A program made the position numbers and the translations under genes. From contig NC_088917.1 of NCBI RefSeq assembly GCF_963576675.1, positions 79,532,610 through 79,596,609 on the forward strand: 64,000 nucleotides of DNA. Direction: 5' to 3'. The first letter of the stretch is position 1; each line of letters opens with the position of its first letter. The notes below the pieces were generated by a model that ran no database searches, had not been told where the DNA came from, and saw only the letters and a program-made list of their open reading frames with translations. This stretch comes from Euphorbia lathyris (Eukaryota; Streptophyta; Magnoliopsida; Malpighiales; Euphorbiaceae). Below, piece by piece: positions 43,918 to 56,500 of the stretch.

Positions 43918-46900
43918 ATGGTATCAGTAGTATCAACTTCTGCATCCTCCGAATCCTCTGATCATCCACAATCACCAACATACACCCAATATAAAGTCGT
44001 TGCCGCCGCAACCGCCGCCGCCAGTGTCACCGCTGCCGCCAGTGTCGCTGCCATGAATATCGCACCCGCCGCTGCTTCGACCTCCACGGCTGATCAAAAC
44101 ACGGACGAAGCCTTCGGTGGCTCGTTTGCAACTTCGGGATGGCGGCTCACCTCGCCCTTCATCACCGGTGAATCTGCGTTCCTTGCCGCGATAGCAGCAC
44201 CGCCCACTGCGGCAGCTCCACCTCCACAGCGAACCGTGGGCGACTCCTTTCCTCCGGAGGTGCGTGCAGCTCTCGAAGCGTACCAGGTGGCCAGCGCTCA
44301 GGCGGCCAATGCCCAGGCGCATTCCGCGCCAATCTCCTCTACGTTTGCCGCCTCTGTGCAACCTGCGTCTACCGCCCATGCGCACCTCGCATCTGCTTCT
44401 GCCGCTCATACGCAGCCCACGCCAATCCCCTCCGCGACAGCAGCTCATGATCCACGGTTTGTGCAAACCGTGATGCTTCCAACTCCGACAACGTCCGCTG
44501 CTGATGCTGTAGTTTTAGCCGCGATTGCGGCATATCATGCGGTTGTTCCGCCCCCACAAAATAACCAACTTCCGGTTCAGCAGCCACCAATTCAATCCCA
44601 ACAACCCTCGGCCACTCAAACCTTATTTTATCCATCAGTTCTCGCTGCCCTAGCCGCCTATCAGGCAGCCGAAGCCATTAACAACCGTCAGGTAATTTCT
44701 GAATCTAATACTTCACCATTTGGGTATAATACTCAATTAACCCATGATCCAGCTCCATCTTTTTTCTCAAATTCGTATCACAATACTATCGATGCACCTT
44801 CAAATAATTTTCGACCTAATTTTATTCCTCCCTCAAATACCACTATTTTACCAAATTCTGTCCATCCAGAACCTGTTTCTACCCATGTCAATCAACCAAG
44901 ACAACCACCCACAAATATCACCATTAACATCAAATTAACCCCTCACAACTACAAAGCATGGAGAATGTCGATGGAATCTACCCTTCAAACCTACCATCTT
45001 CTTTCCCATATTCTTAGTTTGACACCTCCTCCACCCCAATTTATTTCTAGAACAAGTTTTGTGACATCGGCTGCGAATTTAATCATAAATCCATCTTTTT
45101 CCCAATGGGATGATGTAGAAAATGTGGTTAGGACTTTGCTCCTAAATTCCATCACCGAAGAGGTGTTTCCTGATATTGCTTATCTCAAATATTCACATGA
45201 TATTTGGCTAGCGTTGGAAGATGCCTACAGGCTTATTACAGGAAGTAAGCAGTTTCAGATGGGAGTTGAACTGCATGAACTTGAGCAAGGGGGGATGTCA
45301 GTTACTGCGTATATGCAAAAAGTAAAGACCATTCTTGATGATCTGGTTGCCTCGGGGAACCCTTACCCTCGACACTTACTACTGTCAGTTCTTTACAAGA
45401 GTTTGGGAGAAGAGTATCGCTCTACCATCCAGAATCTTGTCACTCAGCGCGGTACAAACATCAACTATCAGGAGATCTTGCACAGTTTGAAAACCGTTGA
45501 AGGCATAATCCAATCAACCAGAAAGACTACTCTGCTTCAACCCGATGGTCTATCAGCACACCGGGAGGCTAATGTATCCACAATGGAAACAAATCAATCA
45601 AAGAAGCAGAATTCAAAGAAGAGAAGAAGTGGCAAGTGCTACAACTGTGGTGATCCAAGCCACTGGGCTGATAAGTGCAAAAGACCAAAGAACAATTCAA
45701 GATCAAACTACAATCCTAGACCACAAGCACACATGGCGTGGCAACAACCACCAAATCCATTCATGGGTCCTAATCAGCCGTGGTATCCTGACACAGGAGT
45801 AACAAATCACATGACGAAAAATCCGGCTCAACTTCATCACATGCATCCATATCCAGGATATGACACGGTTCAGTTTGGCAATGGTCAAGGATTGCAAATT
45901 TCTCACTTTGGAAATTCAAATATCAATAATTTGAAAATTAATGATGCCTTACTTGTTCCCTAGCTTACCAAATCTTTACTATCTGTTCAAAAATTTACCC
46001 GTGACAATTCATATTTTTTTGAATTTTGGCCTAACCATTTTCTTGTGAAGGACCAAACAACTGGGGAAATCCTGTTACGGGGCCCAAGTAAAGATGGGCT
46101 TTATGTGCTTACACCCACCCTGAAGGAGGCGCTAGTAGGAGAGAAGGTGTATTTTGAAAGGTGGCATGCACAGCTTGGACATTGTCAGAATCAGACAGTC
46201 AGCACAGTTTTCAAAGGAAACAATCTATCCTCTTCAAAATCAGTTAGCAATTGTTCTTTTTGTCCATTAGGCAAACTTGCTAGAAGCTCTTTACCCTCTA
46301 TTAGTCACTCTAGCACATTTATTTTTGAAAACTTACATCTGGATGTTTGGGGACCAGCTCCAGTTGTTTCTTGTCTTGGTCACCGTTATTTTTTAATAAT
46401 CATTGATGAATTCAGTAGATTTGGATGGGTTTTCTGTTTAAAGAACAAGAGTGATGTTTTCTCAACCTTTTGTGATTTTTATGTCATGATCTCTAATCAG
46501 TATAGTGCAAGGGTTAAGAATATTTACTCAGATCTTGGGGGAGAATTTCAAAAACTACAACCTTTTTTCAAACGACATGGCATTATACACAAAATTGCGT
46601 GCCCTCACACTCATGCACAAAATGGTATAGCTGAGAGAAAAATTAGACATGTCGTTGACACTTGCCTTACTTTGTTAGCCAATACATCTTTACCTCTAAA
46701 ATTCTAGAACTATGCCATGATCCACAACATTAGGTTAATCAACTACTTACCCACCAAAATACTGGACAACAATTCACCCTATTTCTTGTTCTACAAGAAA
46801 CAGCCTGCCTATAAGGCATTACGCATCTTTGGCAGTGGTATCTACCCTCTTCTTCGTCCATACAACCAGCACAAATTTGATTTTCGTTCCAAGTTATGTG

Positions 46901-49113
46901 TCTACCTTGGTCCATCGGAAAATCATTCTGGGGATATTTGTCTTGAGTATGCCACCGGATGCATATACATTTGCAAATTTGTACAGCACAATGAAGAAGT
47001 ATTTCCTGCATCAGCAGTCACTGCATCATCACCTTCATCTAGCAACTTGGGGGTAAGCACATCTTGTCAACTACCATCTTTACTCGGCCCGTATCTAGGT
47101 AATTTCTCTAATCTCGCTCCTATATTATCTCCTCTTAACTTAGTTCCATGTTCCCAACCAATCACACCTGTCCACTATGGACCTCATCCTGGTACCCCAA
47201 TTATTCCCCCTGACTCTGAAGCCACAAACACTGCTCCACTAGCTCCACGTCAATGTTTGTCACCAGTAGTCGCAGCTGCATCAACACTTGTTTCTCAGAA
47301 TGATCTCACCACACCGGTTGGTTATGTGAACATCACCACACTGGAGATACCGAATGCAGTACCTCATGAAGAGAACGCCATGCCACAAACACAGTCTCCT
47401 CCTCATGAAACTGCACCACCTGCTCCTGTTCCAACTGCAAGGCCTAGACCTCGCAATGCATCACTGATTGGTCCACGTCAACATTATATGCAGCTTCGAC
47501 AGTCGTCTCTTTACTCAAGGGGACGGTTTGAGGGGCTTCTAGCTACACATCCAAATGGCACAGTGGACCCCACATGCTTCAGCAAAGCCAACAAACAACC
47601 CGAATGGCGCACGATAATGTCTAACGAGATTCAAGCTCTTCTAGACAATGGCACCTGGCAACTCGTACCAAAACCACATGATCAGCATGTCATCACCTCT
47701 AGGTGGCTCTTTCGTACAAAGAAGAAGTCTGATGGAACCATTGATCGACATAAAGCTCGTTTAGTAGCACGGGGATTTACTCAGAAAGCTGGGATTAACT
47801 ACAAAGAAACATTTAGTCCAGTAATCAAGGCTACAACCATTCGGTCTGTCTTTGCCATTGCAGCAGCAAACAACTGGTTCATCAATCAACTGGACATCTC
47901 TAATACATTCCTTCATGGAAACTTATCAGAAACAATCTATATGGAACAACCGCAGGGCTTTCGGGATAGTGACCGATCGGATCATGTCTGTCTTCTCAAA
48001 AAGAGTCTTTATGGATTAAAGCAAGCACCGCGAGAATGGTTCACACGCCTTCGAACATTCCTCCTCTCACTTGGGCACAAGATGTCACAGGCTGACAATT
48101 CTCTGTTTATCAGACGCACAAGCACTGAAAAGACTTATATTTTGTGCTATGTTGATGATATACTCATAACAGGTAACCACCCTGCACACATCACCAACAC
48201 AATTACAGCTATTGAACATGAGTTTCCCATTCACAATCTTGGTAAGGCATAATACTTTCTCGGAATTGAGATAAGATATGAGAAGGATGGCATTCACATG
48301 TGTCAGGCCAAGTATGTGGCTGACATTCTAGACAGAGTGAAGATGATTGACTCCAAGCCTACACTGACTCCCATGGCCACCACGCCAACACTTTCAAAAG
48401 AGCTAGGCATCAGTTTAACCTCTGGAGTTGAATATCGAAGCATTGTGGGAGCACTCCAATACTTAACATTCACTCGTCCTGACATTGCATTTGCAGTTAA
48501 CAAATTATGTCAGTTCTTGCACTGTCCGACTGATGAGCACTGGAAAGGAGTCAAGAGGGTCTTACGGTACATTCAGGGAACATCAGACTTTAGGATAGTC
48601 ATGTCCATCAAACCGATAGAGCACATCCATTGTTACTCAGATAGAGATTGGGGAGGGTGTCCTGATGATCGAAGATCCACGGGTGCCTTCTGTGTCTATC
48701 TTGGATCCAGCATTGTATCGTGGTAGACCCGCAAGCAACCCATAATAGCCAGATCCTCCACAGAAAGTGAATACAAGGCAGTGGCGAATGCCACGACAGA
48801 ACTCCTATGGTTCAAATCACTTCTCTTAGATTTGGGCTTTCCGTTACCCACTCCGGTTCAGTTATGGTGTGATAATGTTGGAGCAATTTATCTCACTTCA
48901 AATCCAGTTTTTCATGCACGTACGAAGCACATTGAGCTAGATTATCATTTTGTTCGTGAACAAGTTCACAAAGGATTTCTCAGTGTCAGATTTATTCCAA
49001 CTGATGATCAGGTTGTAGACATACTCACCAAGCCGCTAGCTCCGGCTCGCTTCACGATGCTACGCTCTCGCCTCTTTGTTCGTGCCCGCCATCGGCTTGA
49101 GGGGGGGTGTTAG
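43918..49113 (+). pseudogene. gag-pol: Copia gag-pol polyprotein, four in-frame stops
   Basis: One reading frame runs through without a frameshift. Only four stops break it: TAG 45961, TAG 46705, TAA 48250 and TAG 48724. Gag has an unusual Ala/Pro/Gln-rich N-terminal half, then a conserved capsid region (LTPHNYKAWRMSM) and a CCHC knuckle (CYNCGDPSHWADKC, 45636-45677). Protease has DTG (45790). Integrase has the HHCC finger and D,D,E residues (LDVWGP 46338, YSDLGGEF 46525, NGIAERK 46621). RT has YVDD (48148-48159). RNase H follows, with CYSDRDWGG and the late HARTKHIELDYHFVR block. The ATG at 43918 lies within the primer-binding site, so the true start may be further in. The terminal stop lies in the first bases of the 3' LTR. 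Confidence 0.9.
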
Positions 49114-49366
49114 AGATAATATTCCTATTATCTCTGTAAATAGATTCTTATCTAGTTAGAGTTTCAATTTGTCTATATCCCTAGCTAGGTAGAGTTTCAA
49201 TACGATTATACTTGTGTATTGTATTCCTATACAAACTACTATTGGCTCACTATAAATACAAGGCATCTGAGCCAGAATCATTAAGGTGATTCAAATCAAT
49301 ATTGTGTTATTACTTATCTCTCTCTATCTCCATAATATTCTCGTATATCAAACTATACATTCAACA
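49108..49366 (+). repeat. Copia 3' LTR
   Basis: 259 bp, preceded by a polypurine tract at 49096-49107 and followed by the CTCGT duplication. 49372-49800 downstream is AT-rich with no gene. Confidence 0.95.
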
Positions 49367-49824
49367 CTCGTAACAGAGGAAGGCCAAGTTCATGTTGGTT
49401 AAGTTGAGCCAACAAACCTAAATCTAAAGCCTAAAACACTAATATTGTATTTTTATCCATGATATTGATTATAAGCTGCTCTTTTTATTTTTTTATTATT
49501 TTTTTATTTCTCGTTTTTTTTATGAAATATTATTATTTGATTTTTAAATAAAATAAAGTATCCAATAATACTGCAAATAGTATAAAAGAGTAACGTTCAA
49601 ATTAGACTATATCCATCCCATACCAACATTATTTCACTTTGTCTGACAAATAATAATGTTGAGTTGATAATAAGAATTAAACTTTAATGAACTTGTTGAA
49701 TTTTAAAATTATGTTTTGTTAATCAGGTGAAAAATATTTCACTTGGTTGGTACAGATGTGGAGTTGTAGATTGAAACTAATTTTTTGATAGGTAAGAGTT
49801 ACCTCACATGTCATAAAATTGTCG

Positions 49825-50335
49825 TTTGGTGCACGTTGCGGAGCTTTATACTGCCCTTTACGTGATCCGTACGGCTTTCAACCTAGGTTGGCGGTGTCTT
49901 TGGTTGGAGAGTGATTCCAGGTATGTGGTTGTTCTTCTTCGTGACACGGGTATCACGGTTCCTTGAGAATTACGTCAGCATTGGATCGAGTGTCGACATA
50001 TGATTTCTGGAATGCATTTTGCGGTTTCGCATGTCTACCGCGAAGGGAATCAGGTTGCTAACGCCCTGGCAAACTTTGGTAGGACTTGCTCTGATGCTAT
50101 GTGGTGGGACTCTTTTTCGATTTTTTGTTCTAGCTTTCTCTGGGACAATTTTAACAGCCGAGTCTTATATCGGTTCGCTTAGTTTGTGGGTTGTTTCTTT
50201 CACTCTATTGATTTTTTGTGACTTTTTCTATCTTCTAATATATTCGAGTTTGGAGATTTAGGTGATGTCAACCTTGTTGGGATTTCTGGGTCTTCTTCCT
50301 TTGTCTCCCGCTTTCAATAAAAAACCATAACATTC
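49825..50335 (+). pseudogene. LINE 3' fragment: RNase H-like domain and tail
   Basis: Frames read HVAELYTALYVIRTAF, WLESDSRYVV and VYREGNQVANALANFG, the C-terminal RNase H-like domain of plant L1/RIL LINEs. A 3' region with AATAAAAAACC follows. A stop near 49965 breaks it. It is a 5'-truncated insertion. Its strand and domain are those missing from the LINE at 51379-58698. Confidence 0.7.
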
Positions 50336-50337
50336 AG

Positions 50338-50935
50338 TGGCGAAGCAGGAATTTAGACTTGGGGGTTAATTTTAACCGCACGGTTGGCGGTAAATTTTCA
50401 AAATCCAGCCCATCAGGACTTGGTAAAAAAAATAGCTTCAAACGTGTTAAAACTATAAAAATATTATCATTTTTTAGAAACTAGTATTGAACTAATAGAA
50501 AATTAAATATGTTTACTTTTTTTAATGGTAAAAATATAATAAAAATGAATTCAAAAGTATTATCAAAATAAAAAGTCCATTTAAATTAATTAATAATGGT
50601 AACATGTTTTTATAATTATTGAAAAATAAAGTTAAAATAAATAAAAACTTTCCAAACAAAATAAGAGAGTTGAACATAGAATCTCTCAAATAGAAATATG
50701 CATTCTTAACTATCTCATCTACTTTTAAACATTTAAATAGTACTATATAGAGTCTATATATATTAATTTTAGGGGGGCTTCAGGGGACAAATCGATCAAT
50801 ACTCAATGACGGAGCTGGTGGCCTACAAGGGACAAATCGATCAGTACTCAAGAGCAGAGCCGGTGGTCGGGGGAGCTCCCCCTCTCCCCTCCTCCCCCGA
50901 GCCCTGAGCCGGCTCTGGCCTTGATAACATTATAG
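50338..50935. mobile_element. Decayed transposon relic (CAGTGGCGAAGC start)
   Basis: CAGTGGCGAAGCAGGAATTT at the left and CCGGCTCTGGCC at the right resemble the ends of a common plant TIR family. GGACAAATCGATCA is repeated in two ~48 bp tandem copies (50777 and 50826). The class is uncertain. 50936-51378 is AT-rich without features. Confidence 0.4.
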
Positions 50936-51708
50936 ATAATAATGTTAAAAGGTAAGAGGTTGTGGATTCAAATCCATCATTTTATAAAAAACATTAAAAA
51001 AATGAGATGAAATTATTATTTTTATAGGTAAGAGTAATTTTAGCTTTCACGTTATAAAGAGTACGATTATATTCCCAACATTTGCGAGTTGAACCAATTT
51101 TAACTATAACATCATAAATAATATAATTATATCTCGCATATTAATAATATAATTATATCTCGCATATTAGAAAATTTTTAGTTTCATAATAAAAAATTAC
51201 GATTTATTTATGATAAGTGATCCATACCACATATAAATAACAATGAGATAATGAAATTTATGACTCTGTAAAGTGTTGTGTTAATGATAACCGGAAATTT
51301 GTCAAATTTTCAAAATTAAAAGTGATTAGCGATTAGCGTCAATCTTAAAAGTATAATTATAAAAAAAAAGAAATAAAACATGTCGATCTCTCCTGCAGCT
51401 GTAGCTGCCCTAGGCCAAAATCCGTTGGAACACCGCACCCCCTCCTCGATCCCCCCCGACGCCCACCATCCCGCCACCGTATAGACTCTATTGGAAGGAT
51501 ATCGCGGCTGCGTCCTCCGGTATTAAGACGTCTAAACCCAGAACCGACCTTCGTGCCGCTGGTTTGATACAGATCAATTTCGATGAAACAGAACCCCTAT
51601 TCCCAAAAGTCACCATTGATGCTGAGTTGAATAAGAAATTGGTGGGAGAATGCTCTTGTTATTAAGCTTCTAGGAAGGAATGTGGGTTATATGGCCTTGT
51701 AAAGACGG

Positions 51709-52572
51709 ATGATGGAGCTCTGGAAGCCAATTACTGGGGTAAGCATGATGGATTTGGGAGAGGGCTTCCACCTTGTGCAATTTGATAACGAATTAGACAG
51801 AAGCCATGTTATCAACGATGGACCCTGGTTAGTCCAAGGTCACTACCTTATGGTCCGAACATGGTCGGCCACGTTTAGCCCCTCAAAAGCTAGCGTGGAG
51901 AAATCAATGGTATGGGTTCGTTTCCCTAACCTCCCGCTATTGTTCTATGATGAGGATGTCTTAATGGGCATCGCAACAACCATTGGTAAGCCGATAAGGG
52001 TCGATGAGAATACAGCAAAGAAAGCCAGGGGACGGTTTGCAAGAGTTTGTGTTGAAATTGATTTGCTAAAACCGTTGATCGCTCAGTTTGAATTAGATGG
52101 GGAGGTTCAGCGGGTTGAGTATGAAGGATTACATACGGCTTGCACCAACTGTGGTAGATACGGGCATTTCAGAAACAAGTGTTGCTGGCCTAGTGCTGTT
52201 GCGGCAAAAATTCCTCGAGAGCCTTGCGACATGGTGGTAGGAGAGGCTAATTATGTGGAGGCTAATATTGATCATGACTCTGGTTTGCGGGGGACAAATG
52301 AGATTATTCTAGATACCCCGAGCACCAATTCGGAGGTGTACGGGCCTTGGATGCTTGTGCCTAGAAGGAAGTATCAAGCGCGTAGCAATGGGAAGAGTAT
52401 TGTTAGTAAGGAGGGGCAAGAGGGCTGGAAACAAGTTCAAATGAATCCCTTTGCAGCTCCTTCGATCACTACAGACGCTAGTACAAGCACAAGAGGATTC
52501 AAAGCCTTTAGTGGGACTCAAAGAGAGAATAATGAAGCCCCAAAAGCAGGTGCCAGTGCTGCTCAGAAATAG
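51709..52572 (+). pseudogene. LINE ORF1: nucleic-acid-binding gag-like protein
   Basis: The open part has a DUF4283-type N-terminal domain (MVWVRFPNLPLLFYDED) and a CCHC zinc knuckle, CTNCGRYGHFRNKC, at 52141-52182. Upstream, the same protein continues in frame with a stop (LLGRNVGYMAL, then TAA at about 51696) and in another frame to an ATG at 51379, so the N-terminus is broken. The TAG that ends the frame belongs to the inserted MITE. The remaining C-terminus resumes after 53124 (frame 53162-53425). It likely coats LINE RNA; the element is inactive. Confidence 0.8.
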
Positions 52573-53124
52573 GGATGGCAACGGGTAGGGTACCCACGGG
52601 TAGTGCCAATCCCAAACCCTTACCCGTTTATTTTTTAATTATCCGTACCCGTCCCATTACCCTAACGGGTATATTTTTGCATCCCATACCCTTCCCATTT
52701 AATTCGCGGGTACCCACGGGTACCCTTACCGGTTAAAAATCAATAAATAAAATAAAAAATATTACAAATTTAATAAAGTATAATTTTAATAAATCATTTA
52801 TCTAAAAATTGAACAAATTGAACCTTAATCAATAAGAATAAGTAGCTTAGTGGTATCACTCAATGGTTGAAAAACAAAAGATTGGGTTTAAAATCTCAAA
52901 TATTACATCTAAAAAACAATAATTTTTTTAATATATAAAAGAATTATGACGGGTAACGGGTACCGGGTACCCTAGGGGGTATTCCCATACCCGTCCCATT
53001 ACCCTAACGGGTAATTATTTTGATCTCATACCCTTCCCATACCCTTTTATACAGGGTACGGGTAGTCCTATTAGGGTCGGATAGTGCCGGGTACCCGCGG
53101 GTACACTACCCGTTGCCATCCCTA
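52570..53124. mobile_element. hAT-type MITE, 555 bp, in LINE ORF1
   Basis: The inverted ends are TAGGGATGGCAACGGG and CCCGTTGCCATCCCTA. The 8 bp duplication is CTCAGAAA (52562-52569) / CTTAGAAA (53125-53132). GGGTACCCACGGGTA-type words repeat in both arms. Confidence 0.85.
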
Positions 53125-53547
53125 CTTAGAAACATAAGGGAAAGGGTCCGCGGTAAAGCCAGTGAGCCAAAACAAGGAGAATAAGGAGCAAGGGACTATC
53201 CTGCATCCCAACAGGTTCGCTAATCTGAATTTTGATGTTATGGAGGTGGAGTCGGGACAGAATAGGAATGGTGAAGGGCTACATGGAGGGAGTGCTACTG
53301 GGGTATTTACGGGGAGAGGAAAGAGGAACCGCCTGGAACCAGATACCAGAATGATCCTGAGCGAATTAAACACAAACAGTCGGCCGGATAATATAGTGCT
53401 GAAAGGGAACGACAGGCTGTTATAGAAGTTGAGGGACAAATCTATTGTGTAAGGTCTGATAAGGGATAACATCATGGAGGGTCAGCCTCCTGAGTTTGGG
53501 GTGAATTGAATTGCCAGTTGGCTATCGTTTTTATATTTATGTTTGTT

Positions 53548-56500
53548 TTGAAGATTATCACTTGGAACTGTTTTGGTGCCGATGGCATCGCTTTTCAGAG
53601 AACTTTAAGGCACATGGTGAAGGTTCAGAAGCCAAACATTATTTGTCTGCTGGAAACTCGGATTCCTGGAAGTAGGCGCCTGTAATTGGTAAGAGTATTG
53701 GTTTTCTGAAATGTGAGATTATTGAAGCATAAGGTTTCAGTTGAGGGGTTTGGGTCTTTTGGGATGATATGCAGGTCCAGGTTATAGTGAAGGAGAAAAA
53801 CTATCAGTTTTTGCATTGCTCTGTTGCATTTAAAGGGGGAGAATGGAAAAATTATTGCTTTGATTTCACTGCTGTTTATGTTAGACCGCAAATGGTGCAC
53901 AAGAGGAAGTCCTTTAAGGACATGGAGGCTTTGAAGGATAGGGTGACGGGACCCTGGCTAATTTATGGAGATTTTAACTGCACCAATGAGAGTAACGAGA
54001 AGCACGGAGGCTCGGCTAGGACTCTGAATAGGTGTGGTCAGTTTGCCTCTTGGATAAATACTCTAAATTCGGTGGATTTGGGCTTTGTTGTGAAGGAAAA
54101 TAGGCAAACGTTTGGCAGCGGAAATATAAATTTTTTAACCTTTTTCCATTAACCCAAGATACGTTAATCGTTATTTCATATAAAGAGGGATAGAAGGAAA
54201 TACCTTTTGATGTTCTATCTACCGTTGCAATCGAAGTGTCCACAACTCTTACTTCGAGTTCCCGAGCACAAGACAAAAACACAATTCAAAACCAAGTTAG
54301 AATTCAACCGTATGATAGCAATCAAGAATAGACTGCCTCTAATTAATCAACACAAGATCAAGGAATAGAGAAAGAGATTGATAATCAATTGAAACGGAAG
54401 GAAGCGGTTAATAATCTCGTCCTCAACAAGGGGGTCGAAATTCTTCTCTTTGGTAGACACTGTGTTGGCCGAAATTTACATATAGGGGGGTATTTATTTA
54501 TTATCTATAATTATATCTAAATATAAAGATAATAATAGTAACCTTTTAGGATAATAATAGGAGCAATTTAATCTCATTAAGCCTCCTAACTTATTTATCC
54601 TTTAATTAATTTAATTCACAATCATAATCTAATTAGAATTGTTAAAAATCAAATTAATTTATTTATGTATTTACTATACATAAATCGCCCCCATATTTAC
54701 TGGGCCTTAGTGGACTCAGTTGGGCTTCTATCAATTAATTAACATCTGTTTCTCTTTTGGGCTCCAAGTCTTATGTGTGACCCATTAGGTTCTTATTGCT
54801 TCTAGACGTATGTAACTATTAAATTAATTTTCTCAGAATTATATTTAATCTTTGCATAACGGAATGAGTACGCGAAATGTGATTAGCAAATCCGAAACAT
54901 TCCCCCAGAGCTATAAGAAGACAGGTTGATTCTGTCGTTGACCTTTCCGTATTAGTTACAGTATAATTCGACCCTTTATCAAATACATCCTTGAACTGAA
55001 TCTTATGACTATGGATAATGTCAAGTCACATATAGCGAGACGTTCGTTTTACTTGTACAGGCCGAGTTAACTCCAATTAGATAGGTTAAGTGAAATTTGT
55101 ATTTCAAGTCTTAAGCTATCACCTTGCAAGGATTTAGAGTCAAGTCTTCCACAAGCGATCCTTAGACGTATCTCCCATTTATCGGGAGTGACAAATGCTC
55201 AATCCAATGTATAACTATCCTGCAATTACTTTCTGTGATACCCAACGTCTGCCGTTCACACCCCAGAGTCATCTCTGTTATGGATCGTGTTACAACAGGA
55301 TCAAAGCATCACATTCCATAATCCAGAATCACTAATTAACATTCCTTTGAGTCTGAGGATTACTTATACCTATTAATACCAATGAGATGAACAGGTGACA
55401 AGGATAAATCTACCAATCTTGTTATCTCAAGCCGGGTCCCCAATCCTAATGAACTCTTTTTCATTGGATCCATGTAACTGTCCAGATATCTGCATATCTG
55501 AAGCTTGTGAGATCAGCTCTCTGTCTCGACAGAAGACATTATTACATGCAAGTCTCAATAGTGATATGTCAATCCTATTTCTAAACATATTACTTGACTT
55601 GGGGTGGTTTTAAGTTTATTAGTTTATTATAAAGTTTCGTCTCACTTCATGCTTGTATGAACACTTTATAATCACTTTAAACAAACTTAGGGATTTCCTT
55701 TTATTAGACTTATTTAGTTCTTAAAAGAGGTTGCCTTTATATAGTTATGAAACCATATCTTATTAAAACAAATGATGTAAAGAACACTTCATTCGCATTA
55801 AGTTTATATCCTAGAACAATTGTCTATAGGACACTAAACCCCAACATGTTGGGCCAAAATTCACATGGTACAGGGGTTCTTCGCCAAGAACTAGAATAAC
55901 TTGCAGGCTTGATAGAGGATTTTGTTCTGCTGATTGGCGTCTCTGGTTCCTTATTTCAGTTGTTAGACACCTGCAAAGGATTCAATCGGACTATACACCG
56001 ATTTTAGTGGATTTTCTCTATGATACGAAGAAATAAGAGAGTTTGTTCCGGTTCATGGTGGCCTGGTTGGAGGATGCTTCATTTAGAGAGATAATTATTC
56101 AAAATTGGAACGGGACGACTCAACTCGGAAATGCGCTCAGCGATATGTCTGATCGATTGAAGATTTGGAATCGTGATGAATTTGGAAGTATAGTCAGATG
56201 GAAAAAACATGCATATGCCAGACTGGGAGGCATCCAAAGACAGCTGGCACTAAGGTGCACAAATGGTCTTCTGAAGCTTGAGAACAAAGTCAGAAGGGAA
56301 CTTGATCTTGTTTTGAAATAAGAAGAAATATACTGGGCTCAGAGGTCAAGGGTTCAGTGGTTGAAAGAAGGAGACAGGAACACAAAAAAATTTCATCTTT
56401 CTACAGTAATTAGAAACAGACGCAACTGGAAAATTGGCCTTTGTGACATTGATGGAACTTGGATTTGTGATGAAGGGCGCTTGCGGATTATGGCAGGTAA

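Larger units (their letters stand above)
41610..49366 (+). mobile_element. Full-length Ty1/copia retrotransposon
   Basis: Two 259 bp LTRs (41610-41868, 49108-49366) with TGTTAG...TCAACA ends are flanked by the 5 bp duplication CTCGT (41605-41609, 49367-49371). I count four differences between the LTRs, so insertion was recent. A polypurine tract (CTTGAGGGGGGG) precedes the 3' LTR. The coding frame occupies 43918-49113. A 2045 bp solo LTR sits between the 5' LTR and the primer-binding site, so the element's unit length before that insertion was about 5.7 kb. Confidence 0.93.
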
